Below are positions 15,693 to 25,912 of a stretch of DNA of 64,000 bases, piece after piece. The notes under the pieces were generated by a model, which saw only the letters and a program-made list of their open reading frames with translations, did no database searches and was not told the DNA's origin. The translations under genes were made by a program, and so were the position numbers. The stretch is from Peribacillus frigoritolerans (lineage in GTDB: Bacteria > Bacillota > Bacilli > Bacillales > DSM-1321), in the NCBI RefSeq assembly GCF_001636405.1, contig NZ_KV440950.1, positions 3,328,778-3,392,777 on the forward strand, in the 5' to 3' direction. Position 1 is the first letter of the stretch; each line of letters begins with the position of its first letter.

Positions 15693-18137
15693 TCACTGCT
15701 CCATGGCGGTGTCATCTTCCAATGATATTTTCCATAATTCTTTCGCTTTTCCACTAACCGTTTCATCAAAAACAAATGATCCATTCGTATATCGATCATG
15801 ATTTTTTAATGAAGCGGCATGAATCGTTTCAATGGTTCCCTTTTCGGAAAGAATGAATAGACTGTCGGTTTTGTTAATGATATCGAAACCAATGACCCTA
15901 TGAGGATTCGATTTCAATTCCCTCAAGACCACGACACCGCGTTTTGCCCGGCTCGTTTTTTCAAACTCGGTTAATTTCATTTTCTTTATGGCCCCGCGCT
16001 GTGTAACGATAAAGATCGATTCTTTACTATCCTTGGCCAAAACCTTTCCGCCAATGACATAGTCATTTTCTTTCAAGTTAATCCCTTTGACTCCTGCTGC
16101 CCGGACACCGACAACACTTACTTCTTCTTCATCAAACCATAAACCATAGCCATTATGAGTGACTAGGAAAAGGTCAGCCTGTCCATTCGTATGATGGACA
16201 TCGACCAGTGCATCATCACCTTTTAAATTGACACCAACCAGCGGTTTTGAATGACGCTGAGCTTTATAGGAAGCTAATTCTGTCTTTTTCACCATACCAT
16301 TTTTCGTGATGAAAACTAAGAATTCCGGCATGGTAAAATCTTTGATTGGAATCGCTTTTATGATTTGCTCTTCCCTGTCGATTGGAATGATGTTCGCGAT
16401 ATGCTGACCGGTTTCCTTCCAGCGAATATCAGGAAGCTGATGAACTGGACAATAGAGGTAGTTCCCTTTGGATGTGAACAGCAACAGGACATCTGTTGTA
16501 TTCATCTCCAGCCTCTGGAGCAGGCGATCGGAATCCTTCATGCCAAAATCAAGCCCTCCTGACGCTGCATAAGATCGTAACGATGTCCGTTTGACATAGC
16601 CTTCTTTCGTCACGGTAACCATTACGTCTTCACTCGCAATCAAGACTTCAAGATTTATTTTGATTTCTTCAATTTCTTTTTCGATTTTGGAACGCCGTCC
16701 GTCATCAAAGCCCTTTTTAATGAATCGAAGCTCTTTTTTAATTACTTGAAGAAGAACCTTTTCACTGCCAAGAATCTTTGTCAATTCTTCAATTTTGTCC
16801 TTCAATTCCGCTGCCTCTGCTTCAAGCGCTGTAATATCCGTATTTGTCAGCCTATATAACTGCAAGGAGACAATGGCTTCAGCTTGCGCTTCTGTAAAAG
16901 CAAATTTAGCTATGAGGTTATCTTTAGCGTTCCGTTTGTCTTTAGATGCCCGGATGACAGCGATGACTTCATCTAATATGGATAAAGCTTTCACTAATCC
17001 ATCGACGATATGTGCCCTGTCATGTGCCTTTTGCAGCTCATAACGTGAACGGTTCACGATTACCTCTTTACGGTGTTCTATATAAGCATCGAGCATTTTA
17101 GGCAGGCTCATCAATGTTGGCCGCTTTTTATAAATTGCAACCATATTGAAATTGTAGGCAATTTGGAGATCGGAATTTTTATATAAATAATGCAGGACTC
17201 CATTTGCATCTGCTTCTTTTTTCAGTTCGATGACAATGCGCAGTCCTGTACGATCGGTCTCATCCCTTACTTCGGCGATACCTTCCACTTTCCGGTCTAG
17301 ACGGAATTCATCCATTTTCTTAACAAGGTTTGCTTTATTGACTTCATATGGGATTTCAGTGATGACGATTTGCTGTTTGCCGCCCCGAATCGTTTCCACT
17401 TCCGCCAACCCGCGAATGATTATTTTCCCTTTACCTGTTTCATAGGCCTTACGAATGCCCTCAATTCCTTGAATGATACCGCCAGTAGGAAAATCCGGCC
17501 CTTTAATGACAGTCATTAAATCAGCGACTGTCGCTTCCGGCTTATCGATTCGCATAATGGCAGCATCAATGACTTCACCTAGTTGATGTGGCGGGATTTC
17601 AGTGGCATAGCCGGCTGAAATTCCCGTAGAGCCGTTTACAAGCAGGTTAGGGAACATTGCAGGCAATACAATAGGCTCTTCTGAAGTATCATCAAAGTTC
17701 GGTACAAAATCGACCGTCCTTTTTTCAATATCCCTAAGCATTTCGGAGGCAATCGATGAAAGCCTCGCTTCCGTATACCGCATCGCAGCAGGCGGATCAC
17801 CATCAATGCTACCGTTGTTTCCGTGCATTTGGACCATGACCTTCCGCAGCTTCCAGTCTTGGCTCATCCGAACCATTGCCTCATAAACGGATGAATCTCC
17901 GTGAGGGTGATAGTTACCGATTACATTACCGACCGTTTTTGCGGATTTCCTGAATCCTTTTTCCTGAGTATTTCCTTCGACATGCATCGCATACAATATC
18001 CTGCGCTGCACCGGTTTTAAGCCGTCCCTTGCATCAGGAAGTGCCCGATCTTGGATAATATATTTACTATAACGGCCGAAGCGGTCACCAATTACCTCTT
18101 CAAGCGGCAAATCTCGAAACGTTTCTTCAAATACCAT
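15693..18137 (-). CDS. parC: DNA topoisomerase IV subunit A
   Basis: 814-residue type IIA topoisomerase A subunit that cuts and rejoins the gate DNA segment during chromosome decatenation. The N-terminus has [21 protein letters not shown], and the active-site tyrosine lies in [10 protein letters not shown]. The quinolone region [15 protein letters not shown] carries the usual Ser and Glu, i.e. a wild-type-like state. C-terminal beta-pinwheel repeats follow. The ATG at 18137 overlaps the last codons of parE, and AGAGGAGG inside parE serves as its ribosome binding site. Pairing with parE, next to plsY/yneT, distinguishes it from gyrA. Confidence 0.96.
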   Translation of the reverse strand: MVFEETFRDLPLEEVIGDRFGRYSKYIIQDRALPDARDGLKPVQRRILYAMHVEGNTQEKGFRKSAKTVGNVIGNYHPHGDSSVYEAMVRMSQDWKLRKVMVQMHGNNGSIDGDPPAAMRYTEARLSSIASEMLRDIEKRTVDFVPNFDDTSEEPIVLPAMFPNLLVNGSTGISAGYATEIPPHQLGEVIDAAIMRIDKPEATVADLMTVIKGPDFPTGGIIQGIEGIRKAYETGKGKIIIRGLAEVETIRGGKQQIVITEIPYEVNKANLVKKMDEFRLDRKVEGIAEVRDETDRTGLRIVIELKKEADANGVLHYLYKNSDLQIAYNFNMVAIYKKRPTLMSLPKMLDAYIEHRKEVIVNRSRYELQKAHDRAHIVDGLVKALSILDEVIAVIRASKDKRNAKDNLIAKFAFTEAQAEAIVSLQLYRLTNTDITALEAEAAELKDKIEELTKILGSEKVLLQVIKKELRFIKKGFDDGRRSKIEKEIEEIKINLEVLIASEDVMVTVTKEGYVKRTSLRSYAASGGLDFGMKDSDRLLQRLEMNTTDVLLLFTSKGNYLYCPVHQLPDIRWKETGQHIANIIPIDREEQIIKAIPIKDFTMPEFLVFITKNGMVKKTELASYKAQRHSKPLVGVNLKGDDALVDVHHTNGQADLFLVTHNGYGLWFDEEEVSVVGVRAAGVKGINLKENDYVIGGKVLAKDSKESIFIVTQRGAIKKMKLTEFEKTSRAKRGVVVLRELKSNPHRVIGFDIINKTDSLFILSEKGTIETIHAASLKNHDRYTNGSFVFDETVSGKAKELWKISLEDDTAMEQ

Positions 18138-20112
18138 CGTTAATGACCTCCTCTTCAATCGACATATTTTCATTATCTAAAATATTCGATTCCTCTTCGA
18201 GACCAAAAGCGACATTGGCTTCAATCCACTTACGACGCGGTTCAACCTTATCTCCCATCAAAGTTGTCACACGTCTTTCTGCACGTGCTCCATCATCGAT
18301 CTTCACACGAATCAATGTCCTTGTTTCCGGGTTCATGGTGGTATCCCATAATTGATCGGCATTCATCTCACCCAGCCCTTTATAGCGCTGAATCATATAG
18401 CCTTTCCCCACCTTGTCTATCGCTCCCTGGAGCTCCTCATCGCTCCAAGCATATTCAATGACTTCTTTCTTCCCTGTCCCTTTGCTCACTTTATATAAAG
18501 GGGGTAAGGCAATGTACACCTTTCCTGACTCTATTAACGGTTTCATATATCGGTAAAAGAAAGTCAGCAGCAGCACTTGGATATGGGCCCCATCCGTATC
18601 GGCATCAGTCATGATGATCACTTTATCATAGTTAGTGTCCGGCGTATTGAACTCAGCCCCGACACCTCCGCCGATGGCATGGATGATCGTATTTATTTCC
18701 TCGTTTTTAAAAATATCCGCCAGTTTTGCCTTTTCCGTATTGATAACTTTACCCCGCAAAGGTAGAACTGCTTGGAAACGGCGATCCCGCCCTTGTTTAG
18801 CGGATCCCCCAGCAGAGTCACCTTCTACAAGATACAATTCATTTCGTTCGGGATTTTTCGATTGGGCCGGTGTTAATTTCCCGGAAAGGATGGCATCGGA
18901 TTTTTTCCGTTTCTTCCCGCTTCTTGCGTCTTCACGGGCTTTGCGTGCCGCTTCCCTTGCCTGGAACGCTTTAATCGCTTTTTTAACCAATAGGGTACTT
19001 GTGGTCGGATCTTCTTCAAAAAAGTAGGCTAGGTGCTCTGATACGATGGAATCGACTGCAGAACGGGCTTCGCTGGTTCCTAGTTTGCTTTTGGTTTGTC
19101 CTTCGAATTGAAGAAGTTCTTCAGGGATGCGCACTGAAATGATTGAAGACAAGCCTTCACGTATATCGGTACCTTCGAGGTTTTTATCTTTTTCCTTTAA
19201 TAGCCCCATTTTCCTGGCATAATCATTGAATGCCCGTGTCATGGCCGTTTTTGCACCAATCTCATGGGTGCCTCCGTCTTTTGTACGAACGTTATTCACG
19301 AAGCTTAGAATATTTTCTGAATAACCATCGTTGAATTGAAAGGCAAGTTCGACTTCGATCCCATTTTGTTCCCCTTCTAAGCTGACTACACTATGGAGTG
19401 TCTCTTTCTCTTCATTTAAATAATCGACAAACGCTTCAATTCCATTTTCATAGTGAAAAATTTCATTATGGTCGTTACGCTCATCCGTCAATTCTATCTT
19501 CATGCCTTTTAAAAGAAAAGCTGATTCGCGAAGGCGCTCACAAAGAATCTCATAATTAAAAGTCGTCACCGAAAATATTTTAGGATCGGGCTTGAAGTGG
19601 ATTTTGGTCCCAGCTTGATTTGTTTTGCCGATTTTCTCCAGTGTGGTTTCTGGCTTTCCGCCATTGAAAAAACGTTGTTCGTATATGAACCCGTCCCTCT
19701 TGATTGTCACGACAAGCCATTCAGACAACGCGTTAACGACCGAAGCACCGACTCCATGAAGGCCTCCACTCGTTTTATATCCGCCTTGTCCAAATTTACC
19801 TCCAGCATGAAGAATCGTTAAAATGACCTCAGGCGTCGGTTTACCTAATTTATGCATGCCAATAGGCATTCCACGCCCTTTATCGGATACACTTACACTG
19901 TTATCTTTATGTATTTTCACACTAATTTGGTCTCCATATCCAGCTAAAGCCTCATCTACGGAGTTATCTACAATCTCGTACACTAAATGATGAAGTCCGC
20001 GTGCATCAGTACTGCCGATATACATACCGGGACGTTTTCTGACCGCTTCGAGTCCTTCCAGTACCTGAATTGCATCATCATTGTACTCGATTGTTTTTAC
20101 TTTCTTTGCCAC
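18127..20112 (-). CDS. parE: DNA topoisomerase IV subunit B
   Basis: 661-residue ATPase subunit of topoisomerase IV. GHKL ATPase motifs include [16 protein letters not shown] and [14 protein letters not shown] motifs are [14 protein letters not shown] and [11 protein letters not shown]. The start is a GTG at 20112, preceded by AAAGGGG at 7 nt; an in-frame ATG at 20139 has no ribosome binding site. First gene of parE-parC, with an 11-nt overlap to parC. The upstream promoter overlaps a LexA-like palindrome (20242-20255). Confidence 0.96.
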   Translation of the reverse strand: MAKKVKTIEYNDDAIQVLEGLEAVRKRPGMYIGSTDARGLHHLVYEIVDNSVDEALAGYGDQISVKIHKDNSVSVSDKGRGMPIGMHKLGKPTPEVILTILHAGGKFGQGGYKTSGGLHGVGASVVNALSEWLVVTIKRDGFIYEQRFFNGGKPETTLEKIGKTNQAGTKIHFKPDPKIFSVTTFNYEILCERLRESAFLLKGMKIELTDERNDHNEIFHYENGIEAFVDYLNEEKETLHSVVSLEGEQNGIEVELAFQFNDGYSENILSFVNNVRTKDGGTHEIGAKTAMTRAFNDYARKMGLLKEKDKNLEGTDIREGLSSIISVRIPEELLQFEGQTKSKLGTSEARSAVDSIVSEHLAYFFEEDPTTSTLLVKKAIKAFQAREAARKAREDARSGKKRKKSDAILSGKLTPAQSKNPERNELYLVEGDSAGGSAKQGRDRRFQAVLPLRGKVINTEKAKLADIFKNEEINTIIHAIGGGVGAEFNTPDTNYDKVIIMTDADTDGAHIQVLLLTFFYRYMKPLIESGKVYIALPPLYKVSKGTGKKEVIEYAWSDEELQGAIDKVGKGYMIQRYKGLGEMNADQLWDTTMNPETRTLIRVKIDDGARAERRVTTLMGDKVEPRRKWIEANVAFGLEEESNILDNENMSIEEEVINDGI

Positions 20113-20219
20113 AGAAATTCCCCTTTCCTTACTAAACACAATTTCCGGGCCAAATCATACTGCAATGAAATGACTCACTAGCTTAACAAATCCATTAATA
20201 CGTTATTATCATTATAACA

Positions 20220-20255
20220 AGTATAATACTTTCACGAACAAAGAACAAGTGTTCT
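20220..20255 (-). promoter_or_regulatory. parEC promoter with overlapping LexA-like box
   Basis: On the minus strand TTGTTC (20248-20243), 17 nt, TATACT (20225-20220) is a sigma-A-type promoter. AGAACAAGTGTTCT (20242-20255) is a palindrome with the GAAC-N4-GTTC core of Bacillus LexA boxes and covers the -35 element. parEC is, to my recollection, a member of the B. subtilis LexA regulon. The remaining ~230 nt up to yneT show nothing else. Confidence 0.6.
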
Positions 20256-20463
20256 ATTTTTTTGTCCTTTTTATTAGCGTTAGCACATTTGTGTGGAACA
20301 AAACGTATCATAGCTACCATTCTAATTGTAGCGGTAAATTTTCATTTGGCAAATATACTTTTATATTTAAATCAAATTAAGCTTTAATGGCTTAATTTTG
20401 CCCGACCGCTCAATGCCCGCTATGGCTGCCTTTCAGTTTTTCTCCAGAAATAAAGCGATACCT

Positions 20464-20489
20464 TAAAAAAAGAGCGGAAGTTCCGCTCT
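20464..20489 (-). terminator. terminator of yneT
   Basis: AGAGCGGAA / TTCCGCTCT hairpin immediately past the stop, followed on the minus strand by TTTTTTTAAGG. Confidence 0.85.
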
Positions 20490-20494
20490 TCATT

Positions 20495-20905
20495 TTACTT
20501 AGTAAGGGCGTGTTCGACTTTTATACATCGATTCATGATGACAGTATGTCCTTTTTCTTTCAAAAAATTATAGGCTTCTTCATTTTCCACTCCTAGCTGC
20601 GCCCAAAAGATATCTGCATCGATTTCTGCAAATTCCTTGGCTATCTCCGGAAGGAACTCTGAACGGCGGAAGACATTGACGATATCGACGTGCCCTTCAA
20701 TATCTTTCAGGGCTTTTACTGCCTTTACACCCAGCACTTCAGATACAGCAGGGTTTACCGGGATGATTTCATATCCGCTATCCTGCATTGCCTTCGATAC
20801 CATATAAGAAGTTCGCTCAGGGTTATCAGATAAACCAACGACAGCGATGCGCTTCGATTTTTTCAACATCTTTCCCATTTCTTCCCTGCTTGGATTTTCT
20901 ATCAT
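20495..20905 (-). CDS. yneT: CoA-binding domain protein YneT
   Basis: 136-residue single CoA-binding Rossmann-fold protein. RIAVVGLSDNPERTSYMVSKAM is the nucleotide-binding loop, and IIPVNPAVSEVLGVKAVKALKDI follows the usual succinyl-CoA-synthetase-like pattern. The ATG at 20905 is favoured by AAAGGGGA ten nt upstream over a TTG three codons earlier. The position between parE and plsY is the conserved Bacillus order. Biochemical role is not established. Confidence 0.88.
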   Translation of the reverse strand: MIENPSREEMGKMLKKSKRIAVVGLSDNPERTSYMVSKAMQDSGYEIIPVNPAVSEVLGVKAVKALKDIEGHVDIVNVFRRSEFLPEIAKEFAEIDADIFWAQLGVENEEAYNFLKEKGHTVIMNRCIKVEHALTK

Positions 20906-21396
20906 TCTTTTCAATCCCCTTTTATAATAAAATGTAATATTTGATTAAAGAGTATTCCTAACAAAGGTATTTTACAGAGAAAAGCTGTTTATTACCATTA
21001 TTAAGAAAAATCATTATACAAGAAAGAATAAGTTTAGAAAAGGCATGACTCACTTAACTTTCTTATGTTCATACAGACTACCACGTATTGTAACAATTTA
21101 TACAAGGAGGCATCGTTCATAATATATTGACGAAAATAAGGAAGTCTAAACCTTTTACCGTTCATGAACTTAACGTATATCAAAAGATGTAGGTCCATCA
21201 AGGAAAATTCATTTTTTTAGTGGATTTTTTTTGGACAGCCGTACCATTTTGTCACGAAAATGTTACAATAAGAGAAGCTTAACAGGTATTTCAGGGCTGT
21301 TTTTAGCTATTTCTACACGTTTATTTTTGAAAAAGGGAACAATCTTCCTTAAACGTGATAAAAAAAGAAGATTTTTCTTAAAGAAAGGGTAATAGA

Positions 21397-21984
21397 ATGC
21401 TTACATTTATCACTATACTGGCTGCCTACCTGATCGGTTCGATTCCGTCCGGTTTAATAATCGGTAAAACATTTTACAAAATCGACATCCGGGAGCATGG
21501 CAGTAAAAATCTAGGCGGGACAAATACCTTCAGGACACTTGGTGTCAAGGCAGGACTAACCGTTACTATCATGGATATACTTAAGGGTACCCTAGCAACT
21601 TATCTGCCGTATATGCTAGGCCTGGAAATGCATTTATTGCTAGCCGGAGTTATTGCGGTAGTCGGTCATATGTTTCCCATTTTTGCAAACTTTCGGGGCG
21701 GAAAAGCCGTGGCAACTTCTGCTGGTGTCATTCTTGCTTATGAACCATGGTTTTTTGTCTTTGCCGTCATCATTTTCTTTATATCCTTATACATATCCAA
21801 ATATGTCTCGCTTTCTTCCATGATTGCTTGTCTACTTGCTCTCATCTACAGTTTAGTGTTTCATACTGGTGATTTGCCGCTCATTATTGTAATCAGTTTA
21901 ATAACGATCTTCATTTTTTACCGGCATCGCGCAAACATCAAGCGGATTATCGATAAAACTGAACCTAAAGTAAAATGGTTATAA
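21397..21984 (+). CDS. plsY: acyl-phosphate:glycerol-3-phosphate acyltransferase
   Basis: 195-residue polytopic membrane enzyme making lysophosphatidate from acyl-phosphate and glycerol-3-phosphate. Its conserved motifs are present: [26 protein letters not shown], and [20 protein letters not shown] near the active site (GGKAVAT rather than the more common GGKGVAT). AAAGAAAGGGTAATAG precedes the ATG. It is divergent from yneT. The ~480-nt region between them is AT-rich and holds the plsY promoter, which I could not place with confidence. Confidence 0.94.
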   Translation: MLTFITILAAYLIGSIPSGLIIGKTFYKIDIREHGSKNLGGTNTFRTLGVKAGLTVTIMDILKGTLATYLPYMLGLEMHLLLAGVIAVVGHMFPIFANFRGGKAVATSAGVILAYEPWFFVFAVIIFFISLYISKYVSLSSMIACLLALIYSLVFHTGDLPLIIVISLITIFIFYRHRANIKRIIDKTEPKVKWL

Positions 21985-22085
21985 GAACATGTGCATTACC
22001 ATGTGAAGATAGGCCCGTATGCAAGGGCCTATTTTCCATTCTACAATTCATTTGTAAGGCATGCCTCGAAACCTTTTCAGCAGCG

Positions 22086-22586
22086 CTACCGATTTCCTGG
22101 ATGATTGACACTATTCCCTGGATTGTCATTTCCTTTTCTGCAATCCATTATATTCCCTTTGATGACTCCGATAATTTCATTGAAGGAATTTTCCGTTAAT
22201 CCAGATTCCTTCTCACCTGCTTGAATCACTTCTTTGACACTTAGGGCAGAATCAACAACATCTTTCATGTATTCATTTGATGATTGCATGATTGCACGAT
22301 TGCATCTATTTCAGCTATCGACTTTTAGTCTGTTCAGCAAGTTTCCTGACCTCATTTGAAACAACCGCAAATCCATTACCATGTTCAGCTGCCCGCCTCG
22401 ATTGCTGAGTTCAATAAAAGGCATCAACAACTCCCTCGACCCGGGGTTCGATTGCCTCTCTAAAATATTGATCAGCTTTAAATCGTATTCCGTTAAATCG
22501 ATGATATTAACCTGAAGTTTCTCCTGTTCACTGCTTACATCCAATATGCCATCTGTTTCATTTGCTTTTTGAAACCAGTGCTTCAC
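22086..22586 (-). pseudogene. decayed methyl-accepting chemotaxis protein (possibly globin-coupled, HemAT-like)
   Basis: Minus-strand fragments of an MCP. Reading across one frameshift gives LNSAIEA then RAAEHGNGFAVVSNEVRKLAEQTKSR and a stop, the diagnostic signalling-tip sequence. Further 3' (22086-22289) is a MKDVVDSALSVKEVIQAG...-type piece of the C-terminal helix. The 5' part (to 22586) starts KHWFQKANETDGILD and includes IIDLTEYDLKLINIL, resembling the N-terminus of globin-coupled sensors. Most of the middle is deleted. Two open frames of 67 and 91 codons lie across it, but neither is intact. Confidence 0.8.
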
Positions 22587-22927
22587 TTTTATGAAAACCC
22601 ATATCCCACTCCCCGGATTTTGTAATTCCCGACAAAGTTAATCCATTATACCCGACAATAAAATGTGATTCTTTATACCTGTTTAATTGAAGGTAAGTCA
22701 GATCACCCTCCAAAAAAATAATTCATTAAGACTATCTATATTTCATTCCGGACTCCACACGATTCTTTTGTCAAGGCAAAAGGGCCTAAGTTATTTCTAC
22801 ATTAACTTCAATTCGAAAAAATCGTTTGGAATTCGTTTAGTGGAGAAAGAGTCAAGTAAGGATTGAATAATTGTTGAACAGGGGCTACACTGGAACTAGT
22901 TATTACATATCAATAGGAGAAAGTGCC

Positions 22928-23077
22928 ATGAAACCATTGCAAATATCACCGGAAACTGCATTAAAGTTATCCAAGTCACTAAACTTGCCTTTAGAGCAAA
23001 TCATGCATATGCCTACACCAGTCTTGCTGAGAAAGCTTGCCGAGGCTGAAGCAAAAGAAAAAGGCAATACAAAATAG
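22928..23077 (+). CDS. yycC: YycC-like small protein
   Basis: 49-residue protein beginning MKPLQISPETALKLSKSLNLP and containing EQIMHMPTPVLLRKLAE, the pattern I recognise as the YycC family of Bacillus (function unknown). The ATG at 22928 has AGGAG eight nt upstream; the longer frame to 22871 does not. Its original terminator hairpin overlaps the stop codon and appears to have been split and duplicated by an insertion element. The ~340 nt upstream contain no gene. Confidence 0.75.
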   Translation: MKPLQISPETALKLSKSLNLPLEQIMHMPTPVLLRKLAEAEAKEKGNTK

Positions 23078-23097
23078 CTGCAGGAATCTGCAGCTAT
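23074..23097 (+). repeat. left copy of a 24-bp palindrome flanking the IS remnant
   Basis: A hairpin with arms ATAGCTGCAG / CTGCAGCTAT and 4-nt loop overlaps the yycC stop. An identical 24-nt copy is at 24445-24468. Only the right copy keeps the downstream T-run, so the pair looks like a target duplication of the yycC terminator. Confidence 0.75.
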
Positions 23098-23206
23098 CAT
23101 TTTGTAGACAAAAGGGGTTCGGAATTAAAACATTCTGAACCCCTTTTGAAATCCCCTTTGAATTTTCGCCTAAAGTTAAGAGATTGCGGCTCTACAAGCC
23201 CACATG

Positions 23207-24230
23207 TTAGGCCATTTTTGGACCTCGCCATGTCCAATTGGCCATCTTCTTTAAATAAATGGCAGTGAAAGTTAGCGTCGCCTGCATTAACAATTTTTTA
23301 AGTCCCCTTAAAGTAGTCCAACGCATACCATGCTTTTCTTTTGCATCTGCGAATACACGCTCAATCGTTTCTTTACGTTTTGCATATATAGGTTTTACAT
23401 CTTGATGATGACGCAGATGATCTGCTTCTTCCACATGTGTTTGCCAGATATGCCGTGTCACCACTTTTTGACAGTCTTTGCTTTCTGTACACCGAGATAA
23501 AAATGTGCATGTTGTACAAATTTGTTTTGGCGATTTGTACTCGCAATAGCCCTCTTTATTTGTTGTTGAGTACTTTAAAGTTTCGCCCGAAGGGCAAAGG
23601 TAACAATCAAAATGTTCATCGTATACATAGTCCTGTTTGCGGAAAAATCCTTCTTTGGTGCGAGGACGTGTATAAGGTAAAGCCGGTATGATTTCTTTGT
23701 TAAATAGGTAGCTAGTAATCGCTGGTGTTTTATAAGCTGCATCTGCGGCAACGGCTTACGATTTTCCAACTTTCTCAATCACTTGTTCAACTAGTGGCTC
23801 TTAGGTCTGGACTGTCATGAGTATTTCCAGGTGTTACGATCATTCCCAATACAAAACCGTTGCGGTCTGCGGCCGCTTGGAATGAATAGGCAAACTTTTT
23901 TGTTCGGAAATTTATCTGGTGGAAAAGGCTTTTTTCCTTGGTTTTCACGATCTTGATTGATTTCTTCTTGAAGACTTCCTTGATACGCTCGTGTTTCTTT
24001 ACGAACGATTTTCTTTTCAAATTTCCGTTTATTCGCACTGGCTTTCACATGTGTGGAATCCACGAAAACGTGTTCAGCACTTATTAACTTTTTATTAGCA
24101 TCTGTCATTAAAATGCGATAGAAAATCTGTTCAAACAGGTCTCTATCTTTAAAGCGTCGCTCATAATTTTTCCCGAACGTGGAGTAGGAGGTACTTTATC
24201 ATGGAAACCATAGCCTACTCCAGGCAAAAG
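23207..24230 (-). pseudogene. IS1182-family transposase, frameshifted and 5'-truncated
   Basis: Pieces in different frames join into one DDE transposase. In order they are STFGKNYERRFKDRDLFEQIF, then AEHVFVDSTHVKASANKRKF (first catalytic Asp region), then KKFAYSFQAAADRNGFVLGM, and then VAADAAYKTPAITSYLFNKE (second Asp). The last piece is RKETIERVFADAKEKHGMRW (catalytic Glu) to the end at 23207. There is an in-frame TAA near 23756 and at least one frameshift near 23930. The N-terminal dimerisation/DNA-binding part upstream of YGFHDKVP is missing. Confidence 0.87.
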
Positions 24231-24255
24231 TGTTCTATCTAAAAGGTAAGACAAA

Positions 24256-24380
24256 GTTGATTGGAACGAAAGGTACGAGACTCCTGCGGGAAAAGCGCGT
24301 CTAGGGGAGACCCCGCAGGCGAAAGCCGAGGAGGCTCCCCGACCGCCCGCGGAAAGCGAGTGCCTGGAGTGGAAATCAAC
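24256..24380. repeat. 125-bp structured GC-rich repeat inside the IS remnant
   Basis: Element with inverted ends GTTGATT / AATCAAC and strong internal pairing (for example CTCCTGCGGG with CCCGCAGG, GGGGAG with CTCCCC). It is markedly GC-richer than its surroundings. I recognise the GACTCCTGCGGG... / ...GGAGGCTCCCCGACCGCCCG pattern as a dispersed palindromic repeat common in Bacillus chromosomes. Origin and function unknown to me. Confidence 0.7.
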
Positions 24381-24444
24381 GTCCAAATTGTACAAGCCAT
24401 AAAAATAGACAAAGTCGATTTTCATCGAGTTTGTCTATAGTCTG

Positions 24445-24468
24445 ATAGCTGCAGGAATCTGCAGCTAT
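24445..24468 (+). terminator. displaced yycC terminator, right copy of the palindrome
   Basis: Same 24-bp palindrome as at 23074-23097, here followed by TTTTTG and therefore a complete plus-strand terminator. The ~215 nt from here to the Nudix gene contain nothing else recognisable. Confidence 0.7.
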
Positions 24469-24684
24469 TTTTGTGCTCATATGGGTACGAAACGATCTTA
24501 CGGGCAATACCATTTCCGGATTTCCTTTTACAAGCCCCGACTTTATGAGGAAATTAATTAGATGGATTTCGTTTTATCCTAACAATATATAATTTCAGAG
24601 TCTTGCTTAACTCATAAATATATCAGTATTCCGAATATTCCCCCGCCACTTTGTTAGATGGCTAAGGAATCAAAAAGGCGGTTT

Positions 24685-25170
24685 TCAATTGAAAGTCAAT
24701 TCTTTTGCCATATCATTCAGAGGCTTCTTTTTGACTGATATTAATTGTTCATTTTCATAGGTGCATGCAAATTCTTGTGGTGGTTCATCCTGTAATATAT
24801 CTTTCAGGTAATACTTTATGTTGGACACAACTTCACTTGCCTCCATAACCCATTGAAATGGCTTCCAGGCAAGTTCCCCTTCATCACAGGCAGATAGCCC
24901 TCCCCCTGCATCTTCAGCTCTGTAAACATACATTCCACCTGTTTCATTCCATGTCACGATTCCTCTAAAGCTCATCCCCCTAACTTTCAATCCAGTTTCT
25001 TCAAGAATTTCGCGTTCCATCGATTCATCGATGGTTTCACCTTTTTCTATTTTCCCGCCTATGCCATTCCATTTATGCCGATTGGGATCCTTTTGGCGAA
25101 ATAGCATCAACACTTCGACTTCGTTGGATCTTTTTCGAGTTATGAAACAAATATTATATATAATATCCAT
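24685..25170 (-). CDS. Nudix hydrolase, 8-oxo-dGTP diphosphatase-like
   Basis: 161-residue MutT-type protein with a complete Nudix box, G-x5-E-x7-REUxEExGU, as GGKIEKGETIDESMEREILEETGL split over residues about 45-68. It is preceded by KWNGIGG, which favours 8-oxo-(d)GTP or related nucleotides. The ATG at 25170 follows GAAAGGAAATAACA; an ATG at 25194 is unsupported. It stands alone between the IS remnant and the divergent HesB-like gene. Exact substrate uncertain. Confidence 0.88.
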   Translation of the reverse strand: MDIIYNICFITRKRSNEVEVLMLFRQKDPNRHKWNGIGGKIEKGETIDESMEREILEETGLKVRGMSFRGIVTWNETGGMYVYRAEDAGGGLSACDEGELAWKPFQWVMEASEVVSNIKYYLKDILQDEPPQEFACTYENEQLISVKKKPLNDMAKELTFN

Positions 25171-25260
25171 TGTTATTTCCTTTCTTAAACGCACATTATT
25201 CGCATCTACCGCATAATTACTTTATACTTAAATAACGAACCTCTAGGAAGGAGAATGAGT

Positions 25261-25557
25261 ATGAAACTGACCATTTCCGATCAAGCAGCTAAGTGGTATA
25301 TTGATGAACTGGGGCTTCAAGAAGGCTCTCATTTGCGCTTTTATGTAAGATATGGCGGGCATAGTACCGTCCAAAGCGGCTTTTCATTAGGTATCATGCA
25401 AGAAGAACCAGAAAATGCAGCGGCCGCAACGACTATGAACGAGATTAATTTTTATGTAGAAGAAAAAGATTTATGGTACTTTGATGGCCACGATTTACTT
25501 ATTACTTTTAATGAAAAACTGACTGAACCAGAATTTCAATATGAAAAGAGTGCTTGA
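25261..25557 (+). CDS. yneR: HesB/IscA-like protein YneR
   Basis: 98-residue HesB/IscA-fold protein (KLTISDQAAKWYIDELGLQEGSHLRFYVRYGG). It lacks the three conserved cysteines of A-type Fe-S carriers, as in B. subtilis YneR, so cluster transfer is doubtful. The ATG at 25261 is 7 nt from GGAAGGAG, whereas the ATG at 25255 is too close. A small hairpin with T-run at 25564-25589 ends the transcript just before the convergent yneQ. Confidence 0.85.
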   Translation: MKLTISDQAAKWYIDELGLQEGSHLRFYVRYGGHSTVQSGFSLGIMQEEPENAAAATTMNEINFYVEEKDLWYFDGHDLLITFNEKLTEPEFQYEKSA

Positions 25558-25563
25558 CAATAA

Positions 25564-25589
25564 AGCAGCGGTGTAAACTGCTGTTTTTT
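25564..25589 (+). terminator. terminator between yneR and yneQ
   Basis: AGCAG ... CTGCT stem followed by TTTTTT directly after the yneR stop, in the convergent gap. Confidence 0.65.
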
Positions 25590-25594
25590 CTTGT

Positions 25595-25888
25595 TCAATC
25601 GAGCAGGCGCTCTTCAATATCTTCCGCCCTAAGAATTTCCGCTTGTTTATCCCCTAAAAGATCAAAATGAGAATAGCCATCCTTCCTGTGATGAATCCAC
25701 TCTTTTTTTAGCCCGTATTGCTTACCCCACTCCGCTAAACTCCTTAAATCCTTGCATCCGACTTTTGTTACCGTCTTGCAACCGGGAAATCGGTCATCCA
25801 GCCAATAATGAGTTAAAAAAGCTATTTGGCCTTGATCGATTTTCTGCTTCCAGGCTACGATGTCTACCCGTTTAATCCCAAAAGCCAT
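25595..25888 (-). CDS. yneQ: YneQ-like small protein of unknown function
   Basis: 97-residue soluble protein rich in basic and aromatic residues, with a HYWLDDRFPGCKTVTKVGCKDLRSLAEWGKQYG segment whose two cysteines may be structural. GAGGTGAT precedes the ATG. Identified by its place between yneR and yneP as in B. subtilis. No enzymatic motif recognised. Confidence 0.78.
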   Translation of the reverse strand: MAFGIKRVDIVAWKQKIDQGQIAFLTHYWLDDRFPGCKTVTKVGCKDLRSLAEWGKQYGLKKEWIHHRKDGYSHFDLLGDKQAEILRAEDIEERLLD

Positions 25889-25912
25889 TTTTGATCACCT
25901 CAATAATTGTAA

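Larger units (their letters stand above)
23098..24444 (-). mobile_element. degenerate IS1182-family insertion sequence
   Basis: About 1.35 kb bounded by identical 24-bp palindromes. Near the ends are short inverted TAGACAAA / TTTGTCTA motifs. The left end has a terminator-like hairpin (AAAAGGGGTTCGGAAT ... complement, 23114-23150). Inside is a broken DDE transposase gene on the minus strand, and the element's right part has been replaced or invaded by a structured repeat at 24256-24380. It is not mobile in its own right. Confidence 0.75.

Noticed and set aside
23113..23150. AAAAGGGGTTCGGAAT hairpin considered as an attenuator of yycC
   Set aside because: It belongs to the end of the IS remnant and lies downstream of the yycC palindrome.
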